A DNA stretch of 64,000 bases, taken from positions 186,001 to 250,000 of the forward strand of contig NZ_JACORU010000005.1 of the NCBI RefSeq assembly GCF_014297445.1, in the 5' to 3' direction. The notes beneath the pieces were generated by a model, which was not told the origin of the DNA, did no database searches, and saw nothing but the letters and a program-made list of their open reading frames with translations. This document shows positions 8,204 to 16,799 of the stretch, piece after piece. This DNA is from Ramlibacter albus (GTDB taxonomy: Bacteria; Pseudomonadota; Gammaproteobacteria; Burkholderiales; Burkholderiaceae_C). Position numbers and translations under genes: made by a program. Each line of letters starts with the position of its first letter. Positions within the stretch are counted from its first letter, which is position 1.

Positions 8204-8270
8204 GTCATCCCGGACTTGATCCGGGATCCATGGTCGGGAGCCATGGATGCCGGGTCGAGCCCGGCATGAC
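8204..8270. repeat. 67-bp nested palindromic repeat, copy 1
   Basis: Outer arms GTCAT and ATGAC enclose two hairpins. The first is formed by CCCGG and CCGGG, the second by GCCGGG and CCCGGC. Between them lies the inverted pair ATCCATGG and CCATGGAT. The same plan (GTCAT, hairpin, ATCCA, TGGAT, hairpin, ATGAC) recurs at 46595-46662 with nearly the same length. It lies between convergent genes, so it may also terminate transcription from both sides. Repeats of this general form are common in proteobacterial intergenic DNA. Confidence 0.85.
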
Positions 8271-8275
8271 GCGCG

Positions 8276-9082
8276 TCAGGCTCGCTTCGCGGCCGCGGCA
8301 GCCGCGGAAAAGTCCCGCGGCCCCGTGAGCGACAGCCCGCCGTCGACGGGAATGATCACCCCGGTGATGTAGCTGCCCCACTCGCTAGCCAGCAGCATTG
8401 CCATGCGTGCAATGTCTTCGGTGCGGCCCAGGCGCTTGAGCGGTACACGTGCAGCCATCGCATCCAACGTGTCCGAAGTCGGCGCCAGCCGCTTCAAGCC
8501 TTCCGTGTCCGCGATCGGCCCCGGCACGATCGAATTGATGCGCACACCCTGCGGCCCCCACTCGAGCGCCAGTACCTGCGTGAGCATGTCCACGCCCGCC
8601 TTCGCCGCGCACACGTGCGCCTGGTAGGGCGTCGGCGTGAAAGCCTGGCTCGCGGAGATCTGCACGATGCAGGCACCCGGCTTGCGCAGGTGCGCGTGCG
8701 CAAGGCGCGCGACGTTGAAGCTGCCCAGCAAGTCGATGTCCACCACCGTCTTGAACGCATTGGGCGACATGTCCAGCGCCTGCGCGAGGAAGTTGCCCGC
8801 CGCGCCGGAAACGAGGATGTCGATGGGCCCGAACTTCGACGTCGCTTCGCTGAAGGCGGCCTGCAACGCGTCCGGCTGGCGCACGTCGGCGGCGATGCCG
8901 ATGGCTTGCGCACCGAGCGCCTGCAACTGCTGCGCAGCCGTGGCCACCTTGTCCGCGGAGCGGCTGATCACAGTGAGCTTCGCACCCGCGCGCGCGAACG
9001 CCTGCGCGATGCCGAAGTTGATGCCGCTGGAGCCGCCCGCCACGAAGACGTGCCGGCCACTGAAGTCGAAGGGTGTATCCAT
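8276..9082 (-). CDS. SDR reductase, DECR2-like 2,4-dienoyl-CoA reductase
   Basis: 268-aa Rossmann protein with the cofactor motif AGGSSGINFG (residues 15-24), SGAAGNF near 93, catalytic-type Ser in ISASQAF near 141, and K in QAHVCAAKAG. The usual SDR Tyr four residues before Lys is absent, as in dienoyl-CoA reductases. The stretch EWGPQGVRINSIVPGPIADTEGLKRL closely follows the peroxisomal DECR2 pattern. Upstream lies a two-half-site element like that before the CoA ligase at 15272-16732. A TAAGCT hexamer ends 7 bases before the ATG and there is no Shine-Dalgarno, so the message may be leaderless. Confidence 0.82.
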   Translation of the reverse strand: MDTPFDFSGRHVFVAGGSSGINFGIAQAFARAGAKLTVISRSADKVATAAQQLQALGAQAIGIAADVRQPDALQAAFSEATSKFGPIDILVSGAAGNFLAQALDMSPNAFKTVVDIDLLGSFNVARLAHAHLRKPGACIVQISASQAFTPTPYQAHVCAAKAGVDMLTQVLALEWGPQGVRINSIVPGPIADTEGLKRLAPTSDTLDAMAARVPLKRLGRTEDIARMAMLLASEWGSYITGVIIPVDGGLSLTGPRDFSAAAAAAKRA

Positions 9083-9117
9083 GCGCGGCAGCTTAGCCCG
9101 CCGCGGGCCGCGTACCC

Positions 9118-9149
9118 ATGGCGAAATCGCCCAATCGACTTGGCGGAAC
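9118..9149 (-). promoter_or_regulatory. AraC-type operator, copy A (upstream of DECR2-like gene)
   Basis: Direct repeats TGGCGAAA at 9119 and TGGCGGAA at 9141 are spaced exactly 22 bp, two helical turns, as for AraC-family dimers. The whole element matches copy B at 16767-16799 at nearly every position apart from one-base gaps. Its near edge is 36 bp from the reductase ATG; copy B is 35 bp from its own. The nearest regulator gene of the right class is the AraC gene at 16800-17810. Confidence 0.7.
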
Positions 9150-9156
9150 GTTCCGC
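9143..9156. promoter_or_regulatory. Perfect 14-bp palindrome GCGGAACGTTCCGC
   Basis: This self-complementary sequence overlaps the distal half-site of operator copy A. It lies 47 bp before the ATG of the plus-strand Bug gene. It could serve a second regulator for that gene. Related GTTCC/GGAAC units occur at 22070-22106. No regulator can be assigned from the sequence. Confidence 0.4.
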
Positions 9157-9202
9157 GCGCACAATCGGCCCCAGGCATCACCGCAGTACAGGAGACAAAC
9201 CC

Positions 9203-10165
9203 ATGCCAAGCCTCGCCCTTCGAGCCGCCGCCGCGTTCATCGTGGCCATTGCCGCGACCGCGGCCGTCTATGCGCAGTCGGCCAAACCGCTGCGGCTGGT
9301 GGTGCCGTTCCCGGCGGGCGGCACGGCCGACATCCTGCCGCGTGTACTGGCGGAGAAACTCCGCGCCGCCTATCCCGCCGGTGTCGTGGTCGAGAACAAG
9401 ACCGGCGCGGGCGGCAATATTGGCGCGGAGTTCGTGGCGAAGGCGGAGAGCGACGGCTCGACCCTGCTCGCATCGCCGCCCGGGCCGATCGCCATCAACA
9501 ACCACCTCTACAAGAGCCTCACCTTCGACCCCACGAAGTGGGTGCCCGTCACCGTGCTCGCGACGGTGCCGAACGTGCTCGCGGTCAGCAACAAGCTGCC
9601 GGTGAACAACCTGCAGGAATTCATTGCGTACGTGAAAGCCCGGCCGGGGCAGGTGAGCTTTGCCTCGCAGGGCAACGGCTCCACCTCGCACCTCACGGCC
9701 GGCATGTTCATGGAGATCACGGGCACGAAGATGATCCACGTGCCCTACAAGGGCACCGCGCCGGCGCTGGTGGACCTCGTCGGCGGCCAGGTCGACTGCT
9801 TCTTCGACAACATCGCCTCGTCGGCGCCGATGCACACCGGCGGCAAGCTGAAGGTGCTGGCTGTCGCGGACGAGCAGCGCTCCTCGGCGTTGCCCAATGT
9901 CCCGACATTCGCGGAGCAGAAGGTCGCAATGAACGCCGTCACGTTCTTCAGCGTCGTGGCCCCGCCCGGCACGCCCGCGGCCGTCGCTGCCGCGCACCAG
10001 AAGGCCTTTGCGGCAGCGCTGGCGGACCCGGAGGTGAAGAAGAAGTTCGCCGAGCAGGGCGCCGAGCCGCGCGGCTGGGCGCCGGAGCAGACGGCGCAGT
10101 TCATCCGCGCCGAGTCGGACAAGTGGAGCAAGGTGATCCGCTCGGCGAACGTCACGGTCGAGTGA
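9203..10165 (+). CDS. Bug-family (TctC-like) periplasmic solute-binding protein
   Basis: 320 aa with a Sec signal (AAAFIVAIAATAAVYAQ) and the standard Bug blocks: LRLVVPFPAGGTADILPRVLAEKL, VVENKTGAGGNIGAEFVAKA, HVPYKGTAPALVDLVGGQVD and a C-terminal VVAPPGTPAAV. These proteins bind carboxylates for tripartite tricarboxylate transport or signalling. No TctA/TctB membrane partner lies nearby. GGAGAC precedes the ATG. It is divergent from the DECR2-like gene; the ligand is unknown. Confidence 0.9.
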   Translation: MPSLALRAAAAFIVAIAATAAVYAQSAKPLRLVVPFPAGGTADILPRVLAEKLRAAYPAGVVVENKTGAGGNIGAEFVAKAESDGSTLLASPPGPIAINNHLYKSLTFDPTKWVPVTVLATVPNVLAVSNKLPVNNLQEFIAYVKARPGQVSFASQGNGSTSHLTAGMFMEITGTKMIHVPYKGTAPALVDLVGGQVDCFFDNIASSAPMHTGGKLKVLAVADEQRSSALPNVPTFAEQKVAMNAVTFFSVVAPPGTPAAVAAAHQKAFAAALADPEVKKKFAEQGAEPRGWAPEQTAQFIRAESDKWSKVIRSANVTVE

Positions 10166-10177
10166 CGCTCGCCCGCT

Positions 10178-11179
10178 TCACGGCGCCGCGGCCGGCCCGG
10201 GCACGAACACGTCGCTGAAGAAGTGGCGCGGGTCGAGCCCGCGCTCCTCGACGCAAACCCTTTTCACGGCCGCCACCATCGCCGGGGAGCCGCAGCAATA
10301 CACCTCGTGGCCGGCCAGCGTGGCAACGTGGCTGCGCACGGCCTCATCGACACGGCCGGTGAACCCTCCGAGTTCGGCGGCATCCGCTGCGTTCTCCAGC
10401 GCAGGCACGAACATGAAACCTGGCAGCGCCTTCTTCCACCGGTCCACTGCGGGGAGCAGATACAGCCCGAACCTGTCCCGGCCGCCCCACACGAGCGTGA
10501 CGGGCCGCTGCACCTTCTTCTTCACCAGGTCGTCCAGCAGCGACTTCACCGGCGCGAACCCGGTGCCGCCCACGACGCAAAGCATCGGTGCGCCCGACTC
10601 TTCCTTCAGCTCGAAGTTGCCGAACGGCAGCTCCACCTGCAACGTGTCGCCGGGCTGGAGCCGCGGCACGATGCGGCTGAATTCACCGCCGGCGACGTGG
10701 CGCACGTGCAGTTGCAGCGTGTCGCTTTCATGCGGCGGGTTGGCCATGGAGTACGAGCGGCGGCTGCCGTCCGGCAGCGCCAGCTGCAGGTACTGGCCCG
10801 CCTTGAACTTCGCGCGTTGTCCGGCGGGCAGGCGCAGCTGCAGCACGCTCACGTCCGGCGCCGCGAGCGTGTTGCGGAACACCTTCACCGTGAAAGTCTT
10901 GCGCGCCGACGGGTCCACGCGGTGCCACGCCTGCGGCACGATCTCCAGGTCACCGAGCGGGCGGCATTGGCAGAAGAGGTGTTGCCCCGGCGGCTTCGCT
11001 TCGGCGGGCGGGCTGTCCACGTTGCCGGAGGACACGGCCCCCGCGCAGTTGCCGCACACGCCCTTGCGGCAGGAGTAGGGCATCTCGATGCCGGCCTTGA
11101 GCGCGGCGTCGAGGATGTTCTCCTCGGGCGGGCAGGCGAAGTGCACGTCGGTGGCGGCGATACGGATGTCGTAGCCCAT
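10178..11179 (-). CDS. tphA1: Terephthalate 1,2-dioxygenase reductase component
   Basis: 333-aa NAD(P)H reductase that feeds electrons to the TphA2A3 oxygenase. It has an N-terminal plant-type 2Fe-2S domain (C37, C42, C45 in CRKGVCGNC, then FCQC near 70), an FAD domain with RSYSMANPP, and an NAD domain with [15 protein letters not shown] and YCCGSP. Domain order and many motifs follow TphA1 of Comamonas. It is the last gene of the operon, 11 bp after tphB. A generic ring-hydroxylating dioxygenase reductase is the only real alternative, and the neighbours argue for TphA1. Confidence 0.88.
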   Translation of the reverse strand: MGYDIRIAATDVHFACPPEENILDAALKAGIEMPYSCRKGVCGNCAGAVSSGNVDSPPAEAKPPGQHLFCQCRPLGDLEIVPQAWHRVDPSARKTFTVKVFRNTLAAPDVSVLQLRLPAGQRAKFKAGQYLQLALPDGSRRSYSMANPPHESDTLQLHVRHVAGGEFSRIVPRLQPGDTLQVELPFGNFELKEESGAPMLCVVGGTGFAPVKSLLDDLVKKKVQRPVTLVWGGRDRFGLYLLPAVDRWKKALPGFMFVPALENAADAAELGGFTGRVDEAVRSHVATLAGHEVYCCGSPAMVAAVKRVCVEERGLDPRHFFSDVFVPGPAAAP

Positions 11180-11190
11180 GTCGCGTCCGA

Positions 11191-12129
11191 TCAGGAGGCC
11201 AGCCCCGCCAGCAGGCGGATGCCGCGCAGCAGCGCGTCGGGCCGCGCGATGCCGCGGCCCGCGATGTCCATCGCGCTGCCATGGCCCGTGCTCGCCAGCA
11301 CGACGTCGCCGCCGATGGAGATCGCACTCGCGCCCTGCGGCGCGAGCAGCTTCACCGGGATGTGGCCCTGGTCGTGCAGCATGGCGACGTACAGGTCGTG
11401 CTTGCGGTCGGCGAGCAGCACGTCGGCGCCTTGCGGGCCGGTCACGTCGACGCCCAGTTCTTGCAACCGCCGCGCCGCGGGCAGGACACGCTCGCTGTCC
11501 TCCGGCCCGAACAACGTGCCTTCGGAGGCGTGCGGGTTGATGCCGAACAGGCCCACCTTGGGCGACGCGACGCCCAGGAGATTGCACGCGCGAACGCCCG
11601 CCTGCGTGGCCGCGACCACCAGCTCCGGTGTGATGCGCGCCAGCGCCGTCGCCACGCTCTCGTGCAACGTGACATGCACGATACGCAACCCGCCGCCGAC
11701 GAGCATCAGGAACACGCTGTCCTCCGGCTGCCCGCACACGCGCGCAACGAGGGACGGGTAGCCGCTGAACGGGATGCCCGCTTGCGCGATCGCGGTCTCG
11801 TGGTGCGGGCCCGCGACCACCGCGTCGAACTCGCCGGCACGGCACGCGTCGATCGCAGCCGTGGCGACCGCCACCGTGCTGCGGCCGGCTTCGGCGTTCA
11901 CTTCACCCGGCTTGAACGCGGCGGCGGGCAGGTCGCCCGCAGGCCGCAGCTCGACCTCGGCCAGCACGCGCTGCAGCCCGAGCCGTGCAGCGGTATCCGA
12001 CAGCACAGCGGTCGGCCCGAACAGCGTGGTGCGCACCTGCGCATCGCCGCGCAGCGCATCCAGCGCCTTCAGCGCGATCTCCGGCCCGATCCCGTTCGGG
12101 TCGCCAATGGAGACGGCAATCCGGCGCAT
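11191..12129 (-). CDS. tphB: TphB, cis-dihydrodiol dehydrogenase of terephthalate pathway (PdxA family)
   Basis: 312-aa PdxA-fold protein ([17 protein letters not shown] at the start, GPHHETAIA and [14 protein letters not shown] metal/substrate motifs). PdxA homologues inside a TPA dioxygenase operon convert the diene-diol to protocatechuate with CO2 release. The ATG overlaps the tphA3 stop by one base (TGATG). True PdxA for vitamin B6 is unlikely here given the flanking oxygenase genes. Confidence 0.86.
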   Translation of the reverse strand: MRRIAVSIGDPNGIGPEIALKALDALRGDAQVRTTLFGPTAVLSDTAARLGLQRVLAEVELRPAGDLPAAAFKPGEVNAEAGRSTVAVATAAIDACRAGEFDAVVAGPHHETAIAQAGIPFSGYPSLVARVCGQPEDSVFLMLVGGGLRIVHVTLHESVATALARITPELVVAATQAGVRACNLLGVASPKVGLFGINPHASEGTLFGPEDSERVLPAARRLQELGVDVTGPQGADVLLADRKHDLYVAMLHDQGHIPVKLLAPQGASAISIGGDVVLASTGHGSAMDIAGRGIARPDALLRGIRLLAGLAS

Positions 12130-12593
12130 CACAAGGGCAACGCGAGCAGCGTGTCCGTGACCGTGCTGTCGCACACCGCCACGCGTTCGCTGAGCAGCAG
12201 CTTGCCGTCGACCTTGCGAAAGCGGTCGCGGTACTCGCCCGTCGCAAAAACGTGAGTCTCGCCCGTGTGCATGATGCGCGCCACCATGAAGGGCGTGATG
12301 GCGGTCGCACTGGTCGCGTCCGCGCTCTCCACCACCGGCATGCCGAGGATATGGCGGTAGCGCTGGCGCTCGTAGATGTTGGCTTCGCGCAGCGCCGCGA
12401 TGCGGTCCTCCAGCATCGCGCGCGAGTCGGCGTAGACGATGCCGGCGGGCAGGCCTTCCGCCTCGTTCTCGACGTTGGTGATGCGGTAGCTGCAATCCTC
12501 CGTGAAGAACGCCGGCCACTGCTCGAGCCTGTCGCTGTCGATGGTGCGCGCGTATTCGGCGTTGAAGGCGCAAAGGCTCAGGAGGTCGACCAT
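12129..12593 (-). CDS. tphA3: Terephthalate dioxygenase small (beta) subunit
   Basis: 154 aa, the size of Comamonas TphA3. It is a SnoaL-like ring-hydroxylating dioxygenase beta subunit. Diagnostic stretches are [51 protein letters not shown] and the C-terminus [15 protein letters not shown], which match TphA3 as I recall it almost throughout. It has no catalytic role and stabilises the alpha subunit. The start lies 2 bases after the tphA2 stop. Confidence 0.92.
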   Translation of the reverse strand: MVDLLSLCAFNAEYARTIDSDRLEQWPAFFTEDCSYRITNVENEAEGLPAGIVYADSRAMLEDRIAALREANIYERQRYRHILGMPVVESADATSATAITPFMVARIMHTGETHVFATGEYRDRFRKVDGKLLLSERVAVCDSTVTDTLLALPL

Positions 12594-12595
12594 GC

Positions 12596-13825
12596 TCAGG
12601 CTCCCATGTGCGCGCGGTACGCTTTCCAGAAACCGCGCACCGAATTCTCCAGCGCGCGGCCCTCGCTGGACCCCACGTCCTCGCCGCCCATCTCGACCAC
12701 TGCCGCCAGCCCTTCGGCGCCCGCGATGCCGCGCTGCACGAAGCCGCCGACGGCGCCGTCTTCCATCGAGATGAAGCCCGCCGGGCCCACGAGGTTCAGC
12801 TGCTTCAGCCGCACCTTCCGCTGCTCGGGCGTGTCGTCGGTGTAGCCGATGTAGGTCCAGTTCAGCTCGGTGCGCTCCTGCGCTTTCGGCAGCACCTGCC
12901 GCACGGCCAGGCAGTTCTGGATCTGCTGCAGCACGAAGCCGGGGAACACGGAGAGGATCTGCAGCGTGATGCCGTCGTCGTACTCCTTGAAGCCCTCCAG
13001 CAGCGTGGGGTCCTTCAGCCGGTACTGCGCGTCGGAGCGGATGCCCTGGTCCTTGTACGACGCATCGGCCGCGGCCGGGTCGATCATCGAGTAGCTCACG
13101 TGGTTGCCGCCGCTCTCGTCGACGATCACGCCGCCCTTTTGCGAGAGGCGGTTCAGCTCGAAGGTGGTGAAGAACAGGTGCAGCAGGCTCGCGTGGTAGC
13201 TGTCCTTTACGTTCTCCACGTACAGCTTCCAGTTGTTGGGCAGCGCCTGCGTGAAGCGCCCGATCACTTCCACGGGCTTGTGCAGCACGCGCTCGATGCG
13301 CGCGCAGATCTCGTCGCCAAGGTATTCCTCGATGGGCAGCACGTCGTCGCTGAAACTGCCGAAGACAAGACCGCAGAAGGTGGCGATGCGCAGCTTGCGC
13401 GGGCTGTGCTCCTCCTTGCAGAAGTCCGGCGGCATGCCTCCCTTGCCCTTCACGCCATTCTCGAAAGCGACGCCGGTGAGGTCGCCCTGCACGTTGTAGC
13501 TCCACGCGTGGTACACGCACTGGAAACCCTGTTCCACCTTGCCGGATTTCTCCAGCGCGATCAGCGCGCCGCGGTGCGAGCAGCGGTTCTCGAAACCGTA
13601 GATCTCGCCGTCGGTGTCCTTGACGACGACGACGGGCGTGGTGCCGACGAACGTGGTGCGGTAGCTGCCGGGCTCGGGCAGCTCGGCATCCAGGCACAGG
13701 TAGTTCCACGTCGCACCGCGGAACAGGCGCTCCTGTTCCAGCTGCGCGAGGCGGGTGTCGGTGTAGAGCCCGTAGGGGATGCGCGTGAGCCCCGGGCCTT
13801 GCCAGGCGATGGGTTGTTCCTGCAT
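12596..13825 (-). CDS. tphA2: Terephthalate 1,2-dioxygenase large (alpha) subunit
   Basis: 409-aa Rieske oxygenase. It has the Rieske cluster ligands C82/H84 and C103/H106 and the non-haem iron triad region D208, H211, H216 ([12 protein letters not shown]). Long segments such as [36 protein letters not shown] and [19 protein letters not shown] follow TphA2 of Comamonas very closely. It adds O2 to terephthalate in the cytoplasm. It follows tphC after a 47-bp gap. Confidence 0.93.
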   Translation of the reverse strand: MQEQPIAWQGPGLTRIPYGLYTDTRLAQLEQERLFRGATWNYLCLDAELPEPGSYRTTFVGTTPVVVVKDTDGEIYGFENRCSHRGALIALEKSGKVEQGFQCVYHAWSYNVQGDLTGVAFENGVKGKGGMPPDFCKEEHSPRKLRIATFCGLVFGSFSDDVLPIEEYLGDEICARIERVLHKPVEVIGRFTQALPNNWKLYVENVKDSYHASLLHLFFTTFELNRLSQKGGVIVDESGGNHVSYSMIDPAAADASYKDQGIRSDAQYRLKDPTLLEGFKEYDDGITLQILSVFPGFVLQQIQNCLAVRQVLPKAQERTELNWTYIGYTDDTPEQRKVRLKQLNLVGPAGFISMEDGAVGGFVQRGIAGAEGLAAVVEMGGEDVGSSEGRALENSVRGFWKAYRAHMGA

Positions 13826-13872
13826 CACGCGAGTATCCGCTCCCGGCGCACGGCCGGGTGAAGCCGTTTGGC

Positions 13873-14847
13873 CTACTCGGGCTTGAACCCGATGTCGGCC
13901 AGCATCTTCTGCTCGCGCGCGAACTGCGCCTTCGCGTAGGCGAGGTATTCCTCGCCGCCGATCACGTGGGGCTGCATGTCGAACAGCTCCAGCTGGTTCA
14001 GGTAGGCCGGGTCGGAGGCCGCCTTGCGGAAGGCGGCGGTCAGGCGCGACGCGATCTTCGGATCGAGGTTCTTCGGCGCCACCAGGCCGACCGGTGACTC
14101 GATGACGAGGTCGTAGCCCAGCTCCTTCACCGTCGGCGCGTTGTAGCGCTTGAGGCGCTCGCTCGTGAACGTCGCGAGCAAGCGCACCTTGCCGCCTTGC
14201 ACCTGCGAGCCGAAGCCCGGGTCGCCATACACGTCGAGGTGCCGGCCGATGACGGCCTGGAAAGCTTCGCTGCCGCCCTTGAACGGCACCATGTTGAACG
14301 ACGTGCCCGCGGCCTTCGCGAGGCGCTCGCCGTAGATGCGGTTGATGCTGATCGCGCCCACGTTGCCCCAGCTCACGGCGCCGGGCCGCTTCTTCGCATC
14401 GGCCAGCAGCTCGGGCAGCGTCTTCCACGAAGCGTCTGCCGCTACGACGATGCCCGTCGTCAGGCCGGCGAGGCCGATCAGGTAGGTGAAGTCCTTGAGC
14501 GGGTCCCAGTTCACCTTCTGCACCAGCGGCGCGCGGATCACGGAGTTGTGCATCACCGAGATCGTGTAGCCGTCGGCCTCGTTCATCGTCGCGAGCGTTG
14601 CCGTCCCCATCACGCCGCCCGCGCCGGGCTTGTGCATGATGACGATCGGCTGGCCCAGCTCCTTCGCTGCCGCTTCGGACAAGGTGCGGAAGATCGGGTC
14701 GAACGAGCCGCCGGGCGGGAAGGGCAGGACGAGCTGGATCGGTTTGCTGGGGAATGGCTGCTGCGCAATCGCGGGGCCGGCGAGCATCACGCCGGCGGCA
14801 ATGGCGGTCACCGCGGCAAGGGCCGCGCGGCGGGCGAACGGGTTCAT
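13873..14847 (-). CDS. tphC: TphC-like periplasmic terephthalate-binding protein (Bug family)
   Basis: 324-aa Bug protein with a signal peptide ([19 protein letters not shown]), [38 protein letters not shown] and [26 protein letters not shown]. Its place directly before tphA2 matches the Comamonas tphC-A2-A3-B-A1 order, where TphC binds terephthalate for uptake through TctAB-type partners encoded elsewhere. It overlaps the thioesterase stop by 4 bases (ATGA). Ligand assignment rests mainly on context. Confidence 0.85.
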   Translation of the reverse strand: MNPFARRAALAAVTAIAAGVMLAGPAIAQQPFPSKPIQLVLPFPPGGSFDPIFRTLSEAAAKELGQPIVIMHKPGAGGVMGTATLATMNEADGYTISVMHNSVIRAPLVQKVNWDPLKDFTYLIGLAGLTTGIVVAADASWKTLPELLADAKKRPGAVSWGNVGAISINRIYGERLAKAAGTSFNMVPFKGGSEAFQAVIGRHLDVYGDPGFGSQVQGGKVRLLATFTSERLKRYNAPTVKELGYDLVIESPVGLVAPKNLDPKIASRLTAAFRKAASDPAYLNQLELFDMQPHVIGGEEYLAYAKAQFAREQKMLADIGFKPE

Positions 14848-15275
14848 TTCGTCTCCTCGGTATTCGTGGGGAAGGGCAGGTAGCGGAAAGTGCCGTGCGC
14901 CTGCGCGACGAGCTTGCCGCTCGCATCGGTCACTCGCGCGCGGCACCAGGCGGTGCGGTCGTCGTGGTGTGCTACCTCGCCGTCGGCAACCAGTTGCCCA
15001 CGGCCGGGCGCGATGAAGTCGGTGTGCAGGTTCAGCGTGACGGCCGTGCGCTGGAAATCGATCCGGGAAACCGCGGCGCTGGCCATCACCACGTCCAGCA
15101 GCGTCACGACCACACCACCGTGGAAGCCGCCGATGACGTTGCCCAGCTCGGGCCGCTCGTCCACCACGAGTCGTGCCCGCCCGCCTTCAGAGAACTCGCG
15201 CCGCACGCCGAGCAGGTTCGTGAACGGTATCTGGCCGAACATCTCGCGCGGGTCGGCGGCGACGACCGGCTTCAT
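14844..15275 (-). CDS. PaaI-type hotdog thioesterase
   Basis: 143 aa with the hotdog-fold core [23 protein letters not shown] (catalytic-type Gly-Gly and Asp) and [33 protein letters not shown]. It belongs to the PaaI/DUF4442 thioesterase group that hydrolyses aryl- or acyl-CoA esters. It overlaps the CoA ligase stop and the tphC start by 4 bases each, so it is coupled to both. A CoA thioesterase is not part of the known terephthalate dioxygenase route, so its substrate is unclear. Confidence 0.82.
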   Translation of the reverse strand: MKPVVAADPREMFGQIPFTNLLGVRREFSEGGRARLVVDERPELGNVIGGFHGGVVVTLLDVVMASAAVSRIDFQRTAVTLNLHTDFIAPGRGQLVADGEVAHHDDRTAWCRARVTDASGKLVAQAHGTFRYLPFPTNTEETK

Positions 15276-16732
15276 GCGCGGGCCTGCTCGCGCAGCACGT
15301 TCTTCAGCACCTTGCCCGCGGCCGAGAGTGGCAGCGCATTGACGAAGGCGATACTGCGCGGGCATTTGTACCCGGCGAGGCGCTCGCGGCACCACGCACG
15401 CAGCTCCGTGACCTGCTGCTCGTTGGCCGCCGCGCCCGGCATGAGCACGACGACCGCATGCACGGCCTCGCCCCAGCGCGCATCGGGCACACCGACGACG
15501 GCGGCCTGCGCAACCTGCGGGTGCGTGCGCAACGCCGCTTCCACTTCGGCGCAGTACACGTTCTCGCCGCCGCTGATGATCATGTCCTTGAGCCGGTCGA
15601 CGATGAAGAGGTAGCCGTCGGCGTCCATGCGGCCGGCGTCCCCCGTGCGGAACCAGCCGTCGCGGAAGGCGGCGGCCGTGGCCTCGGGGTTGTTCCAGTA
15701 ACCGCGCATCACCATCGGGCCGCGCACGACGATCTCGCCGACTTCGCCGCGTGGGCGTTCGTTGCCGCTTTCGTCCACGATGAGGATCTCGGCGCCGAGG
15801 CCCGCGCGTCCCACGGAGTTGAGGAGGCGCCGCGCGCCGCGGTGGTTCTCCGGCAGGTTGATGCAGACCGCGCCGGCGGTCTCCGTCAATCCATACGCCT
15901 GGAAGAACTCGGCATCGGGCCATGTCTCGAGCGCGCGGTCCAGCAAGTCGGGTGGCATCGGCGCCGCGCCGAAAGCAATGCGGTCCAGCGACTGCACACG
16001 CGTCGCGTCGAACCCGGGTTCGTCCAGCAGCGACTGCAGCATCGTCGGCACGACGATCGTGTCCGTGATACGGTGTTCCGCGATCGCTTCCAGCACCGAC
16101 GCGGGCCGGAACTGCGACATCGTGATGCAGCTGCCACCCACGATGCTTTGGCCCACGAGCCTTCCCAGGCCCGCCACATGAAACAGCGGCGCGACCAGCA
16201 GCGACAACGACTGCGGCGAGTTGTTCAGCTCCGCACCGCGTGTCATCGATGCCGTCCAGAAGTTCGCGTGCGACAGCATCACGCCCTTGCTCTTGCCGGT
16301 GGTGCCGCCGGTGTAGAGGATCGCGGCCAATGCATCGCCGCCGGTGCGTGTGTCCGGCATCGGTTCGAGCTTCGCGGCTTCGACCGCCAGTCCTGCCAGT
16401 GCGTCCGCATCGAGCATCACCGTCGCGCCGCTGTCCTCCAGCGCTTGCTCGCGCTCCGGCGCGGCCCAGCGCGTATTGAGCGGGCACGCCACCGTTCCCA
16501 TCCACCAGCAGGCGAGGATGGCGATGACGAGGCGGTCGTCGTTGGGCGAGACGATGGCCACGCGGTCGCCGGCGCGGACGCCGCGCTTGGCGAGGGCCGC
16601 AGCATGCCGGCCGACGCTTTTGAGCAGCGCCGCCCAGGTATGCCGGCGCACGCCGTCGTCTCCCAGGTGGGTCAGTGCGATTCGCTCGGGGTGCCGCTGC
16701 AGCGCGCGCTGCAGGCCTTGCGTGAGGTACAT
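15272..16732 (-). CDS. AMP-dependent acyl-CoA ligase (ANL superfamily), first gene of tph operon
   Basis: 486-aa adenylate-forming enzyme. It has the AMP-binding P-loop YTGGTTGKSKG (140-150), QAYGLTETAG, the hinge region GWFRTGDAGRMDADGYLFIVDRLKD, and the C-terminal catalytic Lys in SAAGKVLKN. The substrate cannot be read; a carboxylic acid related to the aromatic substrate is likely. It is the first gene of a coupled operon running to tphA1. TACCCT lies 6 bases before the ATG with no Shine-Dalgarno, matching the DECR2-like gene, which suggests a leaderless start. Confidence 0.85.
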   Translation of the reverse strand: MYLTQGLQRALQRHPERIALTHLGDDGVRRHTWAALLKSVGRHAAALAKRGVRAGDRVAIVSPNDDRLVIAILACWWMGTVACPLNTRWAAPEREQALEDSGATVMLDADALAGLAVEAAKLEPMPDTRTGGDALAAILYTGGTTGKSKGVMLSHANFWTASMTRGAELNNSPQSLSLLVAPLFHVAGLGRLVGQSIVGGSCITMSQFRPASVLEAIAEHRITDTIVVPTMLQSLLDEPGFDATRVQSLDRIAFGAAPMPPDLLDRALETWPDAEFFQAYGLTETAGAVCINLPENHRGARRLLNSVGRAGLGAEILIVDESGNERPRGEVGEIVVRGPMVMRGYWNNPEATAAAFRDGWFRTGDAGRMDADGYLFIVDRLKDMIISGGENVYCAEVEAALRTHPQVAQAAVVGVPDARWGEAVHAVVVLMPGAAANEQQVTELRAWCRERLAGYKCPRSIAFVNALPLSAAGKVLKNVLREQARA

Positions 16733-16766
16733 GCCGCGAGGGTAGGGGGCCTCGCGCCCGCCCGGA

Positions 16767-16799
16767 ATGGCGCAAATCGCCAATCGGATTGGCAAAAAC
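16767..16799 (-). promoter_or_regulatory. AraC-type operator, copy B (tph operon promoter)
   Basis: Direct repeats TGGCGCAAA at 16768 and TGGCAAAAA at 16790 are spaced 22 bp, with an inner perfect inverted repeat GCCAAT-N3-ATTGGC. The near edge is 35 bp from the ligase ATG. If the ATG is the transcription start, the element overlaps minus 35, the class II activator position. It abuts the stop of the AraC gene, so that protein is the likely binder. It is very similar to copy A at 9118-9149. Confidence 0.72.

Noticed and set aside
14848..14946. Longer start for the TphC-like protein
   Set aside because: It would overlap the thioesterase and bury the signal peptide; the ATGA overlap at 14847 is the standard arrangement.
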